Assembly: GCF_036174265.1 (NCBI RefSeq)
Contig: NZ_CP108055.1
Location: 8,804,001 to 8,868,000, forward strand
DNA length: 64,000 nt
Source of the DNA: Streptomyces sp. NBC_00285
GTDB lineage: Bacteria; Actinomycetota; Actinomycetes; Streptomycetales; Streptomycetaceae
Direction: 5' to 3'
The translations under genes were made by a program, and so were the position numbers. Position 1 is the first letter of the stretch. Each line of letters begins with the position of its first letter. The notes under the pieces were generated by a model. It was not told the DNA's origin, made no database searches, and saw nothing but the letters and a program-made list of their open reading frames with translations. Of the stretch, positions 51,378 to 60,181 are shown piece after piece.

Positions 51378-51851
51378 ATGGACCACCGACTCGACCGGGA
51401 CCCGTCCAACTGCTCGATCGCGCGGACTCTCGAGATCGTGGGCGAGAAGTGGACGATCCTGATCTTGCGCGAGGTCTGGTACGGCTCGTCCCGCTTCAGT
51501 GACTTCGAACGCGTTCTGGGCTGCCCTCGCAACCTTCTGGCGGCGCGGCTTCGGATGCTGGTGGAGGAAGGGATCCTGGCCACGGAGACGTACAGGGAGC
51601 CGGGTTCGCGGAGTCGGCCGATGTATGTGATCACCTCGAAGGGTATGGATCTGGTGCCGGCCGTGATGGGGCTACTGCAGTGGGGTGACCGTTACCGCGC
51701 CGACCCGGAGGGGCCGGCGGTACTGGTGCGACACCGAGGATGCGGCGCGCATGTCGACGTCCGGACTCGCTGCGAACAAGGCCACCCGGTGCAGGCGAAG
51801 GACATCGAGAGCGTCCCCGGCCCGGCCTTTCGTATGAGGCCGCCCCAGTGA
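51378..51851 (+). CDS. HxlR-family transcriptional regulator
   Basis: A 157-residue winged-helix regulator: DPSNCSIARTLEIVGEKWTILILREVWYG is the canonical HxlR start with a conserved Cys, followed by FSDFERVLGCPRNLLAARLRMLVEEGIL (recognition region). The C-terminal third contains CGAHVDVRTRCEQGH, an extra Cys pair. ATG 51378 is preferred (AGGA 7 bp upstream, family-like start); ATG 51342 would add 12 residues without a ribosome site. HxlR proteins often respond to aldehydes or reactive species. No adjacent target gene is evident. Confidence 0.88.
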   Translation: MDHRLDRDPSNCSIARTLEIVGEKWTILILREVWYGSSRFSDFERVLGCPRNLLAARLRMLVEEGILATETYREPGSRSRPMYVITSKGMDLVPAVMGLLQWGDRYRADPEGPAVLVRHRGCGAHVDVRTRCEQGHPVQAKDIESVPGPAFRMRPPQ

Positions 51852-52288
51852 GCCGAGGACCCTGCCGTGAGCCTTCCGTGATGCGGCAGCCCTGTCGTGT
51901 ACTCGCCTGATGGAGGCGGATCTTGCCGCGGTTTCCGCAGCGGGGCACGGAGCGGCAGCGACGGTTGCGGGCCGGCAGGGCGAGCCGGTGAGCCACCGCG
52001 GTGGCGGAAGGGATGCCCTCAACCGGTCGGGCGCCCACCCGAACGGCGCGCTGACCGACGGGTCCTCGACCATGGTGTGATCACTCCGCACGGCGAACGA
52101 GCCCGGAGGCAGAACACGCCGCAGAGGGGCGGCCGCGCAGTGACCCCGGCTGGGCCGCCTCTCAGCCAGGACTTCAGGTCGTGGCGGCGGCGGATGCAGC
52201 CGCTGTCGAGTTGGTGAACAGGTTGTTCGATCGGGAGTGGGCCGGCCCCTCGTGGGACCCGGCCGCCCCAGCGGAAAGGAAGCCGTCC
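51852..52288. other. 437-bp region without a supported gene
   Basis: An in-frame GTG at 52181 would extend the downstream dehydrogenase by 36 residues, but those residues do not align with the family. The rest shows no recognisable coding sequence or strong hairpin. Confidence 0.45.
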
Positions 52289-53701
52289 ATGGAAGAGCAG
52301 GGTGAGCGCTTCGACGTCGTCGTACTCGGCGCGGGCCCCGGCGGATACGTCGCCGCCATCAGGGCCGCCCAACTGGGCAAGCGCGTCGCGGTCATCGAGG
52401 AGAAGTACTGGGGCGGCATCTGCCTGAACGTGGGCTGTATCCCCACCAAGGCCCTGCTGCGCAACGCCGAGCTCGCGCACATCTTCACGCGCGAGGCGAA
52501 GACCTTCGGCATCAAGGTCGAGGGCGAGGTCTCCTTCGACTACGGGGAGGCCTACCGTCGCAGCCGGAAGGTCGCGGACGGGCGGGTCAAGGGCGTCCAC
52601 TATCTGATGAAGAAGAACAAGATCACGGAGATCAGCGGACGCGGGACGTTTCTCGACGCCCACACGATCGAGGTGTCCGACTACGACGGCAACACCCGCA
52701 CGATCGGCTTCGAGAACTGCATCATCGCCGCCGGGGCGACCCCCAAGCTGCTTCCCGGCACCAAGCGCAGCGCGCGCGTGGTGACGTTCGAGGAACAGAT
52801 CCTCGCCGACGACCTTCCGCAGTCGGTCGTCATCGCGGGTGCCGGGGCCATCGGCATCGAGTTCGCCTACATCCTGCACAACTACGGCGTGAAGGTGACG
52901 ATCGTCGAGTTCCTGGACCGGATCGCCCCGCTGGAGGACGCCGACGTGTCCGCCGAACTGGCCAAGCAGTACCGGAAGTTGGGCATCGACGTGCTCACCT
53001 CGACCCGCGTCGAGTCGATCGACGAGTCCGGCGCGCAGGTCCGGGTCACGGTCACCGGCAAGGACGGCACCCAGCAGGTCCTGGAGGCCGACAAGGTGCT
53101 CCAGGCGATCGGCTTCGCGCCGAACGTCACCGGTTACGGCCTGGAGAACACCGGCGTGCGCGTCACCGAGCGCGGTGCGATCGACGTCGACGGCCGCTGC
53201 CGTACGTCGGTTCCGCACATCTACGCCATCGGTGACGTCACCGCGAAGCTCATGCTCGCCCATGCCGCCGAGGCGATGGGCGTGGTCGCCGCCGAGACGA
53301 TCGGGGACGCGGAGACCATGGAGCTGGACTATGTGATGATCCCGCGGGCCACGTTCTGCCAGCCGCAGATCGCCAGCTTCGGCTACACCGAGGCGCAGGC
53401 GAGGGAGAAGGGCTTCGATGTCCAGGTGGCCAAGTTCCCGTTCACCGCAAACGCCAAGGCGCACGGACTGGGCGACGCGAGTGGCTTCGTGAAGCTGATC
53501 AGCGACGCCAAGTACGGCGAGCTCCTCGGCGGCCACCTCATCGGCCCCGACGTCACCGAACTGCTGCCCGAACTGACCCTGGCCCAGCAGTGGGACCTCA
53601 CCGTCCACGAGGTCGCCCGCAACGTCCACGCACACCCCACCCTGGGCGAGGCGGTCAAGGAAGCCGTCCACGGCCTCGCAGGCCACATGATCAACATGTA
53701 G
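52289..53701 (+). CDS. lpdA: Dihydrolipoamide dehydrogenase (E3)
   Basis: A 470-residue flavoprotein disulfide reductase. FAD motif [20 protein letters not shown] near residue 10, redox pair C45 and C50 in [16 protein letters not shown]-binding [13 protein letters not shown] near 190, and the C-terminal active-site [14 protein letters not shown] supplied to the partner subunit. ATG 52289 has AAGGAAG upstream. No E1 or E2 genes are adjacent, so it is an extra or orphan copy; it may serve lipoyl systems elsewhere. Confidence 0.93.
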   Translation: MEEQGERFDVVVLGAGPGGYVAAIRAAQLGKRVAVIEEKYWGGICLNVGCIPTKALLRNAELAHIFTREAKTFGIKVEGEVSFDYGEAYRRSRKVADGRVKGVHYLMKKNKITEISGRGTFLDAHTIEVSDYDGNTRTIGFENCIIAAGATPKLLPGTKRSARVVTFEEQILADDLPQSVVIAGAGAIGIEFAYILHNYGVKVTIVEFLDRIAPLEDADVSAELAKQYRKLGIDVLTSTRVESIDESGAQVRVTVTGKDGTQQVLEADKVLQAIGFAPNVTGYGLENTGVRVTERGAIDVDGRCRTSVPHIYAIGDVTAKLMLAHAAEAMGVVAAETIGDAETMELDYVMIPRATFCQPQIASFGYTEAQAREKGFDVQVAKFPFTANAKAHGLGDASGFVKLISDAKYGELLGGHLIGPDVTELLPELTLAQQWDLTVHEVARNVHAHPTLGEAVKEAVHGLAGHMINM

Positions 53702-53857
53702 CAGGGCGGTCGGCACAGCTGCGACAGGGCCCGTTGGTGTTCGGGGTCGCATTCGCGACCTCGAAGCTGCCGAGGGGCCCTGATCTGCCGCTGGGAGAGA
53801 TCCGAGGCAGGGAGGTCTAGGGGCGACGGCCGCCCTCTACGGGAGCTCGGCCATCGC

Positions 53858-54310
53858 TCACACCTCCAGCACCAACCGCTCTCCTTCCGGTGCGCGCGAG
53901 ACGCAGCGCAGCATGGCGCCCTCCCCACGTTCGGTCGCCGTGAGCCGACGGTCACGATGGTCGACATGGCCGTGGGCCACTCCTACCCGGCAGGTGCCGC
54001 AGAACCCCTGGCGGCAGGAGAACGGCAGGTCAGGCAGGGCCTCGTGGAGCACATCCGGGGCGGAGCGGTCGTAGGGCACCTGCAGAACCCGACCCATGTC
54101 GCCCGGCCGGAGCTCGAAGGGACGGCGGTCCGTGATCGAGGCCGGGGCGAAACGCTCGAAGTGCAGGGCCGGCGCGGGGCTGCCGCCGAACGCGCGCCGA
54201 ACGCCGTCGATCATGGGTGCGGGTCCGCAGCAGTACTGGTGCTCATCGAGGTCGTGGGTGCCAACCCTCGCCTCGAAGTGCGCCGCCGTGAGGTCCTGCA
54301 CGAATTCGCC
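53858..54310 (-). pseudogene. Truncated PDR/VanB-type reductase (C-terminal half)
   Basis: The remaining part covers EHQYCCGPAPMIDGVRRAFG, RPFELRPGDMGRVLQVPY and the [2Fe-2S] segment LPFSCRQGFCGTCRVGV, ending VLEV. That is the end of the NAD domain plus the ferredoxin domain, about 150 of 315 residues. The flavin domain is absent, and sequence upstream of about 54300 is not reductase-like. It is a relative of the intact reductase at 31920. Confidence 0.75.
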
Positions 54311-54600
54311 GCCACTGCTTGAACAGGGGCGCCCGTCGACTCGGCCGAGACGCCCGACTGAACGCCGCCCGACTGAACGATGGGCGGCGGGAGTTGATGC
54401 GCGGCGCGATGCCATGACCGTGGGCTTTTGCCGCCACCGGAGAACCGACCGTGGACCCCGCAGCTCCGCAGGGAGTCGGTGTCGATCGAGCGGGTGGAGC
54501 ACGGTATCGGCTTCATCAGGGCCGGGCGGATCGCGGCCTGCGCAGATCGCGGCTTCCTGGCGCTGTCGGGATACGGGTCGGCGCCTCGACTTGGAATTGG

Positions 54601-54640
54601 AAACTGGTCGGTTTACTATGGGCCTGAAACCGACCGGTTT
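54601..54640 (+). promoter_or_regulatory. Double AAACCGACCGGTTT-type operator upstream of membrane protein gene
   Basis: AAACTGGTCGGTTT (54601-54614) and AAACCGACCGGTTT (54627-54640) are variants of the perfect palindrome found upstream of the tetR and SDR genes. The centres are 26 bp apart. This lies about 155-190 bp before the YhgE-type gene and probably contains its promoter. Confidence 0.7.
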
Positions 54641-54793
54641 CATCGGTCGGAGTCCGGCGGGAGTGGCTGCATGCCCGGTTCCGTGTCGACGGCCGTGTGT
54701 GCCGGGATTGAACGTTACGAGGGTCGTCGGCCCGCAATGAAGCTGTCCGGCCTTCTCCGTCTATGAGTGTGTTGTCCGAGACCGGAGTAAGTC

Positions 54794-56092
54794 ATGAGTG
54801 GGATTCACCCGTTCCGTGTTCTGCGTGCCAAACCCCTGTGGATCGCCAATGGCGTCATCACGGGCGTTCTCGCGCTGCTGTTCACCGTGTTCTACGTCGG
54901 GGCCAACATCGATCCCGTCGATCACATGAAGAATCTGCCCGTCGGTCTGGTCAACGCCGACAAGGGGGCCGCCGTCGGCGGCAAGCAGGTCAACCTGGGG
55001 GCTGGGATCACCGAGTCGATCAAGAAGTCCACCGCGAGCGGGGGCAAGGTCGACTGGAAGGTGATGGACGAGAAGGAGATGACGAAGGAACTCGGCAAGG
55101 GCAAGCTGTACGGCGCGCTCGTCGTCCCCGCCGACTTCACCTCCGCCATCACCGCACTCACCGGCCCGGCTACCACCGGGGCCCCGGCGCGTCCGACTCT
55201 GACGGTGCTGACCAACCAGTCCGCCGGCAGTATCGGCTCCGGTCTGGCCCGGACTGCGACGACGCAGGCGGCCGAAAGCGCCTCGCTCCAGGTGGGCAAG
55301 GAGCTCACGTCCCAGATCGGGCCCGGACAGGCGAAGCTGCCCGCCGCGGCACGCCTCCTGCTCGCCGACCCGGCCGCCGTGACCGTCGAGGACGGTCATC
55401 CCCTCGACTCGCACAGCGGCCTGGGGCTGACGGCGTTCTACTACGCACTCGTCCTGGTGGTCTGCGGCATGCTCTCCGCCAACGTCATCAGCGGCCAGGT
55501 GGACCACGCCCTCGGCTACACCCACAACGACATGGGCCCGCTGCGCCTGCACCGCCCACTGATCCGGGCGACCCGGGTGCAGACCCTCGCCATCAGCAGC
55601 ACTCTCATGGCCGGTCTGTCCCTGCTGATGGGGAGCCTGGTCATGCTGGGCGCGGTCGGCCTCATGGGGATGGATGCCGCCCATCTGCCCCTGCTGTGGC
55701 TGTATTCGGTGTGCGCCATCGCGGTTTCCGGGATCGGTGCGCTCACCTTGCTCGCCGTGTTCGGCACGCCCGGCATGCTGGTGGTCACGCTGGTCTTCAT
55801 CGGGATGGCCGTGCCGACGGCCAACGCCACCACACCCCTTCAGGCGCTGCCCGGCTTCTACCGCTTCCTGGCGGAGTTCGAGCCGCTGCGGCAGATCACC
55901 GGCGGCATCCGCTCGATCCTCTACTACGACGCCCAGGCCGGCGCCGGCCTGACTCGGGGCTGGGTCATGATGGCCGTCGGCCTCGCGGCAGCCGTCCTCT
56001 GCGGCTTCGGCGTGACGGGCTGGTACGACCGCAAGGGACTGCACCGCATCCCCGCCGAGTCGGAGCCCGAGAAGACCGCTGCCCCGGCGTAG
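54794..56092 (+). CDS. YhgE/Pip-type membrane protein (ABC-2/DUF3533-like)
   Basis: A 432-residue membrane protein. One membrane helix near residues 15-37 (LWIANGVITGVLALLFTVFYV) is followed by a large extracellular domain (VGLVNADKGAAVGGKQVN, WKVMDEKEMTKEL) and then about five to six helices in residues 210-415. This topology matches YhgE/Pip and SNG1-like proteins, which are involved in secretion or drug tolerance. Ribosome site GGAG is 8 bp before ATG 54794. The palindromes upstream link it to the TetR gene at 56342; together they look like a repressor-controlled export or resistance unit. Confidence 0.85.
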   Translation: MSGIHPFRVLRAKPLWIANGVITGVLALLFTVFYVGANIDPVDHMKNLPVGLVNADKGAAVGGKQVNLGAGITESIKKSTASGGKVDWKVMDEKEMTKELGKGKLYGALVVPADFTSAITALTGPATTGAPARPTLTVLTNQSAGSIGSGLARTATTQAAESASLQVGKELTSQIGPGQAKLPAAARLLLADPAAVTVEDGHPLDSHSGLGLTAFYYALVLVVCGMLSANVISGQVDHALGYTHNDMGPLRLHRPLIRATRVQTLAISSTLMAGLSLLMGSLVMLGAVGLMGMDAAHLPLLWLYSVCAIAVSGIGALTLLAVFGTPGMLVVTLVFIGMAVPTANATTPLQALPGFYRFLAEFEPLRQITGGIRSILYYDAQAGAGLTRGWVMMAVGLAAAVLCGFGVTGWYDRKGLHRIPAESEPEKTAAPA

Positions 56093-56184
56093 CGAAGGCG
56101 GCTCACCCAGGACGGGGCCATTGCTCGGAGTGGCCCCGGTGTGCGTCGCCCCCGTGGGGACGAGAGGTGCGCGCACCATCAAGG

Positions 56185-56220
56185 CTCGGCGACGGTCTCT
56201 CCCCCGAGACCGTCGCCGAG
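56185..56220 (+). terminator. Hairpin terminator, 15-bp perfect stem
   Basis: CTCGGCGACGGTCTC (56185-56199) and its exact complement (56206-56220) enclose a 6-base loop, after the membrane protein gene. Confidence 0.85.
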
Positions 56221-56295
56221 TCTCTGAGCGGTCCTCAGGCATCCGGTAGGCGGCGGGCGCTTACCCGGCCCACCCAGCCGCCCGGCACACTGCGA

Positions 56296-56309
56296 AAACC
56301 GATCGGTTT
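56296..56309 (+). promoter_or_regulatory. Perfect AAACCGATCGGTTT palindrome upstream of tetR
   Basis: A 14-bp perfect palindrome 33 bp before the tetR ATG. It would place the repressor over its own promoter. Confidence 0.75.
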
Positions 56310-56341
56310 CCTTTTCGTCCGATTCGAGTTAACCTCGCGGT

Positions 56342-56962
56342 ATGACTACCAAAATGAAGCAAAGCCCTCGGGAGCGGCTGCTGGAGGCCGCGGCCACGCT
56401 CACCTACCAAGAAGGTGTCGGCATCGGCGTCGAGGCGCTGTGCAAGGCGGCGGGGGTGTCGAAGCGCTCCATGTATCAGCTGTTCGAGAGCAAGGGTGAA
56501 CTGCTGGCGGCGAGCCTGAAGGAGCGTGCCGCTGCCTTCGTGGCGAGGGCCCTGCCCCCGGCGGACGACGGACGTTCCCCCCGCGAGCGGATCCTGTACG
56601 TCTTCGCGCGGGTGGAGTCGCAGGCGAGTACGGCCGACTTCCAAGGCTGCCGGTATCTGGCTGTGCAGATCGAACTCAAGGATCAGACCCACCCCGCGAG
56701 CCAGGTGGCTCACCAGATCAAGGCGAACCTGACCGCCTTTTTCCGTTCCGAGGCCGAACGGGGTGGCGCGAGCGATCCCGACCTGCTGGCCCGTCAGCTC
56801 ATCCTGGTCTTCGACGGCGCCAGCGCCCGCGCGGGGATCGGCGCGGACAATCTGACCGGGCTCGTCGCGCCCACCGTGGTCGCCCTGCTCGATGCGGCAG
56901 GCGTGCCGTCGTCCACCCCGGCTTCGAGCAGGATCGGCGATCGTAGCGCTCTGTCGGCTTGA
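56342..56962 (+). CDS. TetR-family repressor of the AAACCGATCGGTTT regulon
   Basis: A 206-residue regulator. Helix-turn-helix: RERLLEAAATLTYQEGVGIG, then VEALCKAAGVSKRSMYQLFESKGELLAAS. The C-terminal domain contains ADFQGCRYLAVQIELKDQTHP, typical of a TetR group that includes some quinone- or aldehyde-responsive members (loose resemblance). No ribosome site precedes ATG 56342 (CTCGCGGT), so the message may be leaderless. The same palindrome occurs at its own promoter, before the membrane protein and before the SDR, and this protein is the natural candidate to bind all three. Confidence 0.9.
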   Translation: MTTKMKQSPRERLLEAAATLTYQEGVGIGVEALCKAAGVSKRSMYQLFESKGELLAASLKERAAAFVARALPPADDGRSPRERILYVFARVESQASTADFQGCRYLAVQIELKDQTHPASQVAHQIKANLTAFFRSEAERGGASDPDLLARQLILVFDGASARAGIGADNLTGLVAPTVVALLDAAGVPSSTPASSRIGDRSALSA

Positions 56963-57177
56963 TGTCCGACTCCGGCAGTCGGAGCGGCACTCATGGCCGC
57001 AGGCCTCTGCCTCCCGGTGGTCGGGGGAAAGCCCGAACTTCGCAGGCGTGTGCCCGACGAGTACCGACTTCGCCGATGGGCGCGAGGGCGGCCGGCCCCT
57101 GAAGCCCGGGCGCCGCCCGACTCCACCTCGACCCCGCGTGCCCTGGCCGTCCGGCGCTCAACCCGACTTGCATTGCG

Positions 57178-57214
57178 AAACCGATCGGTTTACGGTGATG
57201 AAACTGTTCGGTTT
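57178..57214 (+). promoter_or_regulatory. Double AAACCGATCGGTTT-type operator upstream of SDR
   Basis: AAACCGATCGGTTT (57178-57191) is perfect; AAACTGTTCGGTTT (57201-57214) is a variant, 23 bp centre to centre. The SDR ATG is 20 bp downstream. Confidence 0.75.
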
Positions 57215-57234
57215 TCATCTTCGTGGGAGTAGTC

Positions 57235-57936
57235 ATGACAGCAATCAAGGGCGCCAACGTCCTCGTCACCGGAGGCAGCCGCGGCATCGGCAAGAAGCTG
57301 GTCGAGGAGCTCTATGCGCGCGGAGCCGGCAAGGTCTACGCCACGGCCCGTGACCCGCGCACGGTGACTCACCCCGATGCCGTTCCGCTGGCGCTCGAGG
57401 CCACCGACCCGGCATCCGTGGCAGCCGCCGCCGCGCAGGCCCAGGACGTCACCATCCTGATCAACAACGCCGGCGCCTCCGTCCGCGCTTCATACCTCGA
57501 CTCCCCGATGGAGGACGTGCGCCGGGATCTGGAGACCAACTTCTACGGGCCGCTGCTGGTCACCCGGGCCTTCGTGCCGGTCATCGAGCGCAACGGCGGG
57601 GGCCACATCCTCAACGCCCACTCCGCTCTGTCCTGGCTGGCCGACGGTACGCCCTACGGCGCCTCCAAGGCCGCCCTGTGGTCGCAGAGCAACTCCCTGC
57701 GCCTGGAGCTGAGGCCGCGCGGCATCGCGGTGACCGGGCTTCACATGGCCTACGTGGACACCGAAATGACCTCGGGTGTCGACGCGCCCAAGGCCGACCC
57801 CCGCGACATCGCCGTGGCCGCGCTCGACGGCATCGAGGCGGGAGCACACGAGGTGCTGGCCGACGACATCACCCGCTGGGTCAAGTCCCAACTCTCGGCC
57901 GACCTGGAAGAGATGTACGCCCAGCTGAAGCAGTAG
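57235..57936 (+). CDS. Short-chain dehydrogenase/reductase in TetR regulon
   Basis: A 233-residue SDR: cofactor loop TGGSRGIGKKL near residue 13, NNAGAS near 80, and active-site YGASKAALWSQ near 145. ATG 57235 has GGGAG 7 bp upstream. It is a paralogue of the enzyme at 48366-49079. Operator palindromes directly upstream place it under the TetR gene at 56342. It probably reduces a carbonyl on a small molecule that triggers the regulator (inference); substrate unknown. Confidence 0.93.
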   Translation: MTAIKGANVLVTGGSRGIGKKLVEELYARGAGKVYATARDPRTVTHPDAVPLALEATDPASVAAAAAQAQDVTILINNAGASVRASYLDSPMEDVRRDLETNFYGPLLVTRAFVPVIERNGGGHILNAHSALSWLADGTPYGASKAALWSQSNSLRLELRPRGIAVTGLHMAYVDTEMTSGVDAPKADPRDIAVAALDGIEAGAHEVLADDITRWVKSQLSADLEEMYAQLKQ

Positions 57937-58168
57937 CACGCGCTCACTTACGTACCTCGAAGAGAGCGCTGTGACGAGTTCGCTCGCCCATCGCTCGGTC
58001 GATGTGAACGGGTCGGACTGCACATCGCCGAGCAGGGGCAGGGGCCGCATGGCCGGCCGGAGTGCCGGTACTCCTGGCGTCACCTTCGGGCGGCCTGCAG
58101 GGATCATCGGCCGTGGCGGCCTCGCTCCTACCCGCCGGGGGAGCCGACCCGCCGTACGAGGGCGTTCC

Positions 58169-58672
58169 GTGTTGCGAAATACTCTCCCGATGGGTGCACG
58201 TACTTCGCCGGTCCGTCAGGCGGTCACGATACGGCGGGCCGTCGCGCGGGATGCCAAACGGCTCACGCGGCTTGTGCGCGGCTCGGGCGCCTACGAGGGC
58301 AGGTACGCGTCCGCGGTCGCGGACTACCGGGTCGGTCCGGACTACATCGAGGCCCACCGCGTCTTCGTGGCCGTCGGTGCCGACGGGCAGGGGGGCCGCA
58401 TCCTCGGGTTCTACTCGCTCGTCCTCGATCCGCCGGAGCTCGACCTGCTGTTCGTCGCCGACGATGTGCAGGGACGGGGTATCGGACGGCTGCTCGTCGC
58501 CCATATGCAGGCCGAGGCCCGTGCCGCCGGGATCGACCGCCTCAAGGTCGTGTCGCACGTTCCCGCCGAGGACTTCTACCGCCGCGTCGGTGCGGTACGG
58601 ACCGGGACCGCCCTCGCGAACCCGCCCGCGGTGCCGTGGGACCGTCCCGAATTCGAGTTCCGCGTTCCCTGA
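58169..58672 (+). CDS. GNAT-family N-acetyltransferase
   Basis: A 167-residue acetyltransferase. VTIRRAVARDAKRLTRLVRG opens the fold, and the acetyl-CoA motif A is DLLFVADDVQGRGIGRLLVAHMQAEAR with the Q/RxxGxG/A loop as QGRGIG. The end, VGAVRTGTALANPP, is typical. GTG 58169 has GAGG 7 bp upstream; ATG 58190 is an alternative. It follows the SDR by about 230 bp and may be independent. The substrate is unknown. Confidence 0.85.
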   Translation: MLRNTLPMGARTSPVRQAVTIRRAVARDAKRLTRLVRGSGAYEGRYASAVADYRVGPDYIEAHRVFVAVGADGQGGRILGFYSLVLDPPELDLLFVADDVQGRGIGRLLVAHMQAEARAAGIDRLKVVSHVPAEDFYRRVGAVRTGTALANPPAVPWDRPEFEFRVP

Positions 58673-58797
58673 GCGGAGCGGCAGGGAACGCGAGGGGTCC
58701 GGCCGTACGGGACTCCTCTCCCTGTCGCCCGACGGCAGTCGTGGCGGGCCCGGGGCCGTGTCGGCGGCACCCCCGGGCAAGCTAACTGTAAAGAACC

Positions 58798-58827
58798 TTG
58801 ACAGTTATGTGGTCTAGTCCAATTATG
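58798..58827 (+). promoter_or_regulatory. Chitinase promoter with DasR-like site
   Basis: TTGACA (58798-58803), 17 bp, AATTAT (58821-58826) forms a good sigma-70-like promoter. Between them TGGTCTAGTCCA (58810-58821) differs by one base from the DasR core TGGTCTAGACCA. DasR senses glucosamine-6-phosphate and represses chitin genes from this position. Confidence 0.75.
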
Positions 58828-58895
58828 GTCACCGTTCGTCCCCAGCGGTTCTGTCCATCCGCTGTCCCCGCATGCCCTTTCCCATGGGAGCGTCA

Positions 58896-59975
58896 GTGAG
58901 ACGACCTGGTCACCTTCGTGCGTTGCTGTCCTGTCTGAGCGTGAGCGCTCTGTCCGCCGGGCTCGTCGGAATCGGGGGAGGGAGCGCGCTCGCGGCGCCG
59001 TCCTCGCCCGTGCCCTCGGCCTTCGGCGAGCCCCTGCCCGCCCGGGTGGCGGCCCCCTACGTCGAGTCGTGGACCGGTGAGAGCCCGGCCGCGCTCGCCG
59101 CCGCCTCGGGCAACAAGTACCTCACCATGGCCTTCCTCCAGACGGCCGCGGCGGGTTCCTGCACCGCCTACTGGAACGGCGAGAGCGGTCAGCCGATCTC
59201 GAAGGCGACCTTCGGGCGCGACATCGCCGCCATCCAGGCCCGCGGCGGCAACGTCATCCCGTCCTTCGGCGGCTGGTCCGCGGACACCACCGGCACCGAA
59301 CTGGCGGACAGCTGCACCAGCGTCGACGCCATCGCCGAGGTGTACAAGAGCCTCGTCAGGACGTACGGCATCACCCGCATCGACCTCGACGTCGAGGGCG
59401 ACTCGATCGACAACGCCGCCGGCATCGACCGCCGCAACAAGGCGATCGCCAAGGTCCAGCGCTGGGCCGAACGCAGCGGCCGCACCGTGCAGTTCTCCTA
59501 CACCCTGCCGACCTCCACGCACGGTCTTGAGGCCAACGGCCTCGCCGTACTGAAGAACGCCGTCGCCAACGGCGCCCGCCTGGACGTCGTCAACCTCATG
59601 ACGTTCGACTACTACGACGGCGCCACCCACGACATGGCGGCCGACACGAAGACGGCCGCGACGGGACTGCACGACCAGCTGGCGGCGCTGTTCCCGAAGA
59701 AGAGCTCCGCGAAGCTGTGGAGCATGATCGGCGTCATCGAGATGCCCGGCATCGACGACTTCGGGCCCGCGGAGACCTTCACCACCGAGGACGCGGTCGC
59801 GGTGGAGAAGTGGGCCGAGGCCAAGAAGATCAACACGCTCTCGTTCTGGGCGCTCCAGCGCGACAACGGCGGCTGCCCGGGCACCGGCGGCTCCGACTCG
59901 TGCTCCGGCATCGCGCAGGACACCTGGGCGTTCAGCCACGCCTTCGAGCCGTTCACGAGCGGCGGCCACAAGTAG
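58896..59975 (+). CDS. Secreted GH18 chitinase
   Basis: A 359-residue exported enzyme. GTG 58896 has GGGAG 5 bp upstream and precedes a Sec signal (RRPGHLRALLSCLSVSALSAGL, cleaved near ALA); ATG 58872 would add 8 residues. The GH18 motif ITRIDLDVEGD (DxDxE) is near residue 170 with the catalytic Glu; ARLDVVNLMTFDYYDG and INTLSFWALQRDN form later barrel strands. No chitin-binding module is present. The DasR-like site in its promoter fits induction by chitin breakdown products. Confidence 0.93.
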   Translation: MRRPGHLRALLSCLSVSALSAGLVGIGGGSALAAPSSPVPSAFGEPLPARVAAPYVESWTGESPAALAAASGNKYLTMAFLQTAAAGSCTAYWNGESGQPISKATFGRDIAAIQARGGNVIPSFGGWSADTTGTELADSCTSVDAIAEVYKSLVRTYGITRIDLDVEGDSIDNAAGIDRRNKAIAKVQRWAERSGRTVQFSYTLPTSTHGLEANGLAVLKNAVANGARLDVVNLMTFDYYDGATHDMAADTKTAATGLHDQLAALFPKKSSAKLWSMIGVIEMPGIDDFGPAETFTTEDAVAVEKWAEAKKINTLSFWALQRDNGGCPGTGGSDSCSGIAQDTWAFSHAFEPFTSGGHK

Positions 59976-60005
59976 CACGGCAGGTCGTACGCCCCAGGAC
60001 GGCGA

Positions 60006-60042
60006 CGAAGGCCCGGCACGCGTCATACGCGCCGGGCCTTCG
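60006..60042 (+). terminator. Hairpin terminator after chitinase
   Basis: CGAAGGCCCGGC (60006-60017) pairs perfectly with 60031-60042, with a 13-base loop that can extend the stem. Confidence 0.8.
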
Positions 60043-60181
60043 ACACCGCGATTTCGCTACAAGTTCCGAAATTAACGAGGGCCGGTACCGCCACGTGGCC
60101 GAAACACGCGGTTCATAGCGTCGGAGCACATCACGTCACTGACCTCCGATCCGTGAGGCACCCCGTGTGACAGGAGCTCCC

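Noticed and set aside
51897..52288. Possible coding region before the dihydrolipoamide dehydrogenase
   Set aside because: No frame aligned with a known family, and the in-frame N-terminal extension from GTG 52181 is not part of E3 enzymes.
54291..54643. N-terminal extension of the truncated reductase up to ATG 54643
   Set aside because: Residues in this stretch do not resemble the flavin or NAD domain and the frame runs through the palindromic operators, so it is chance openness.
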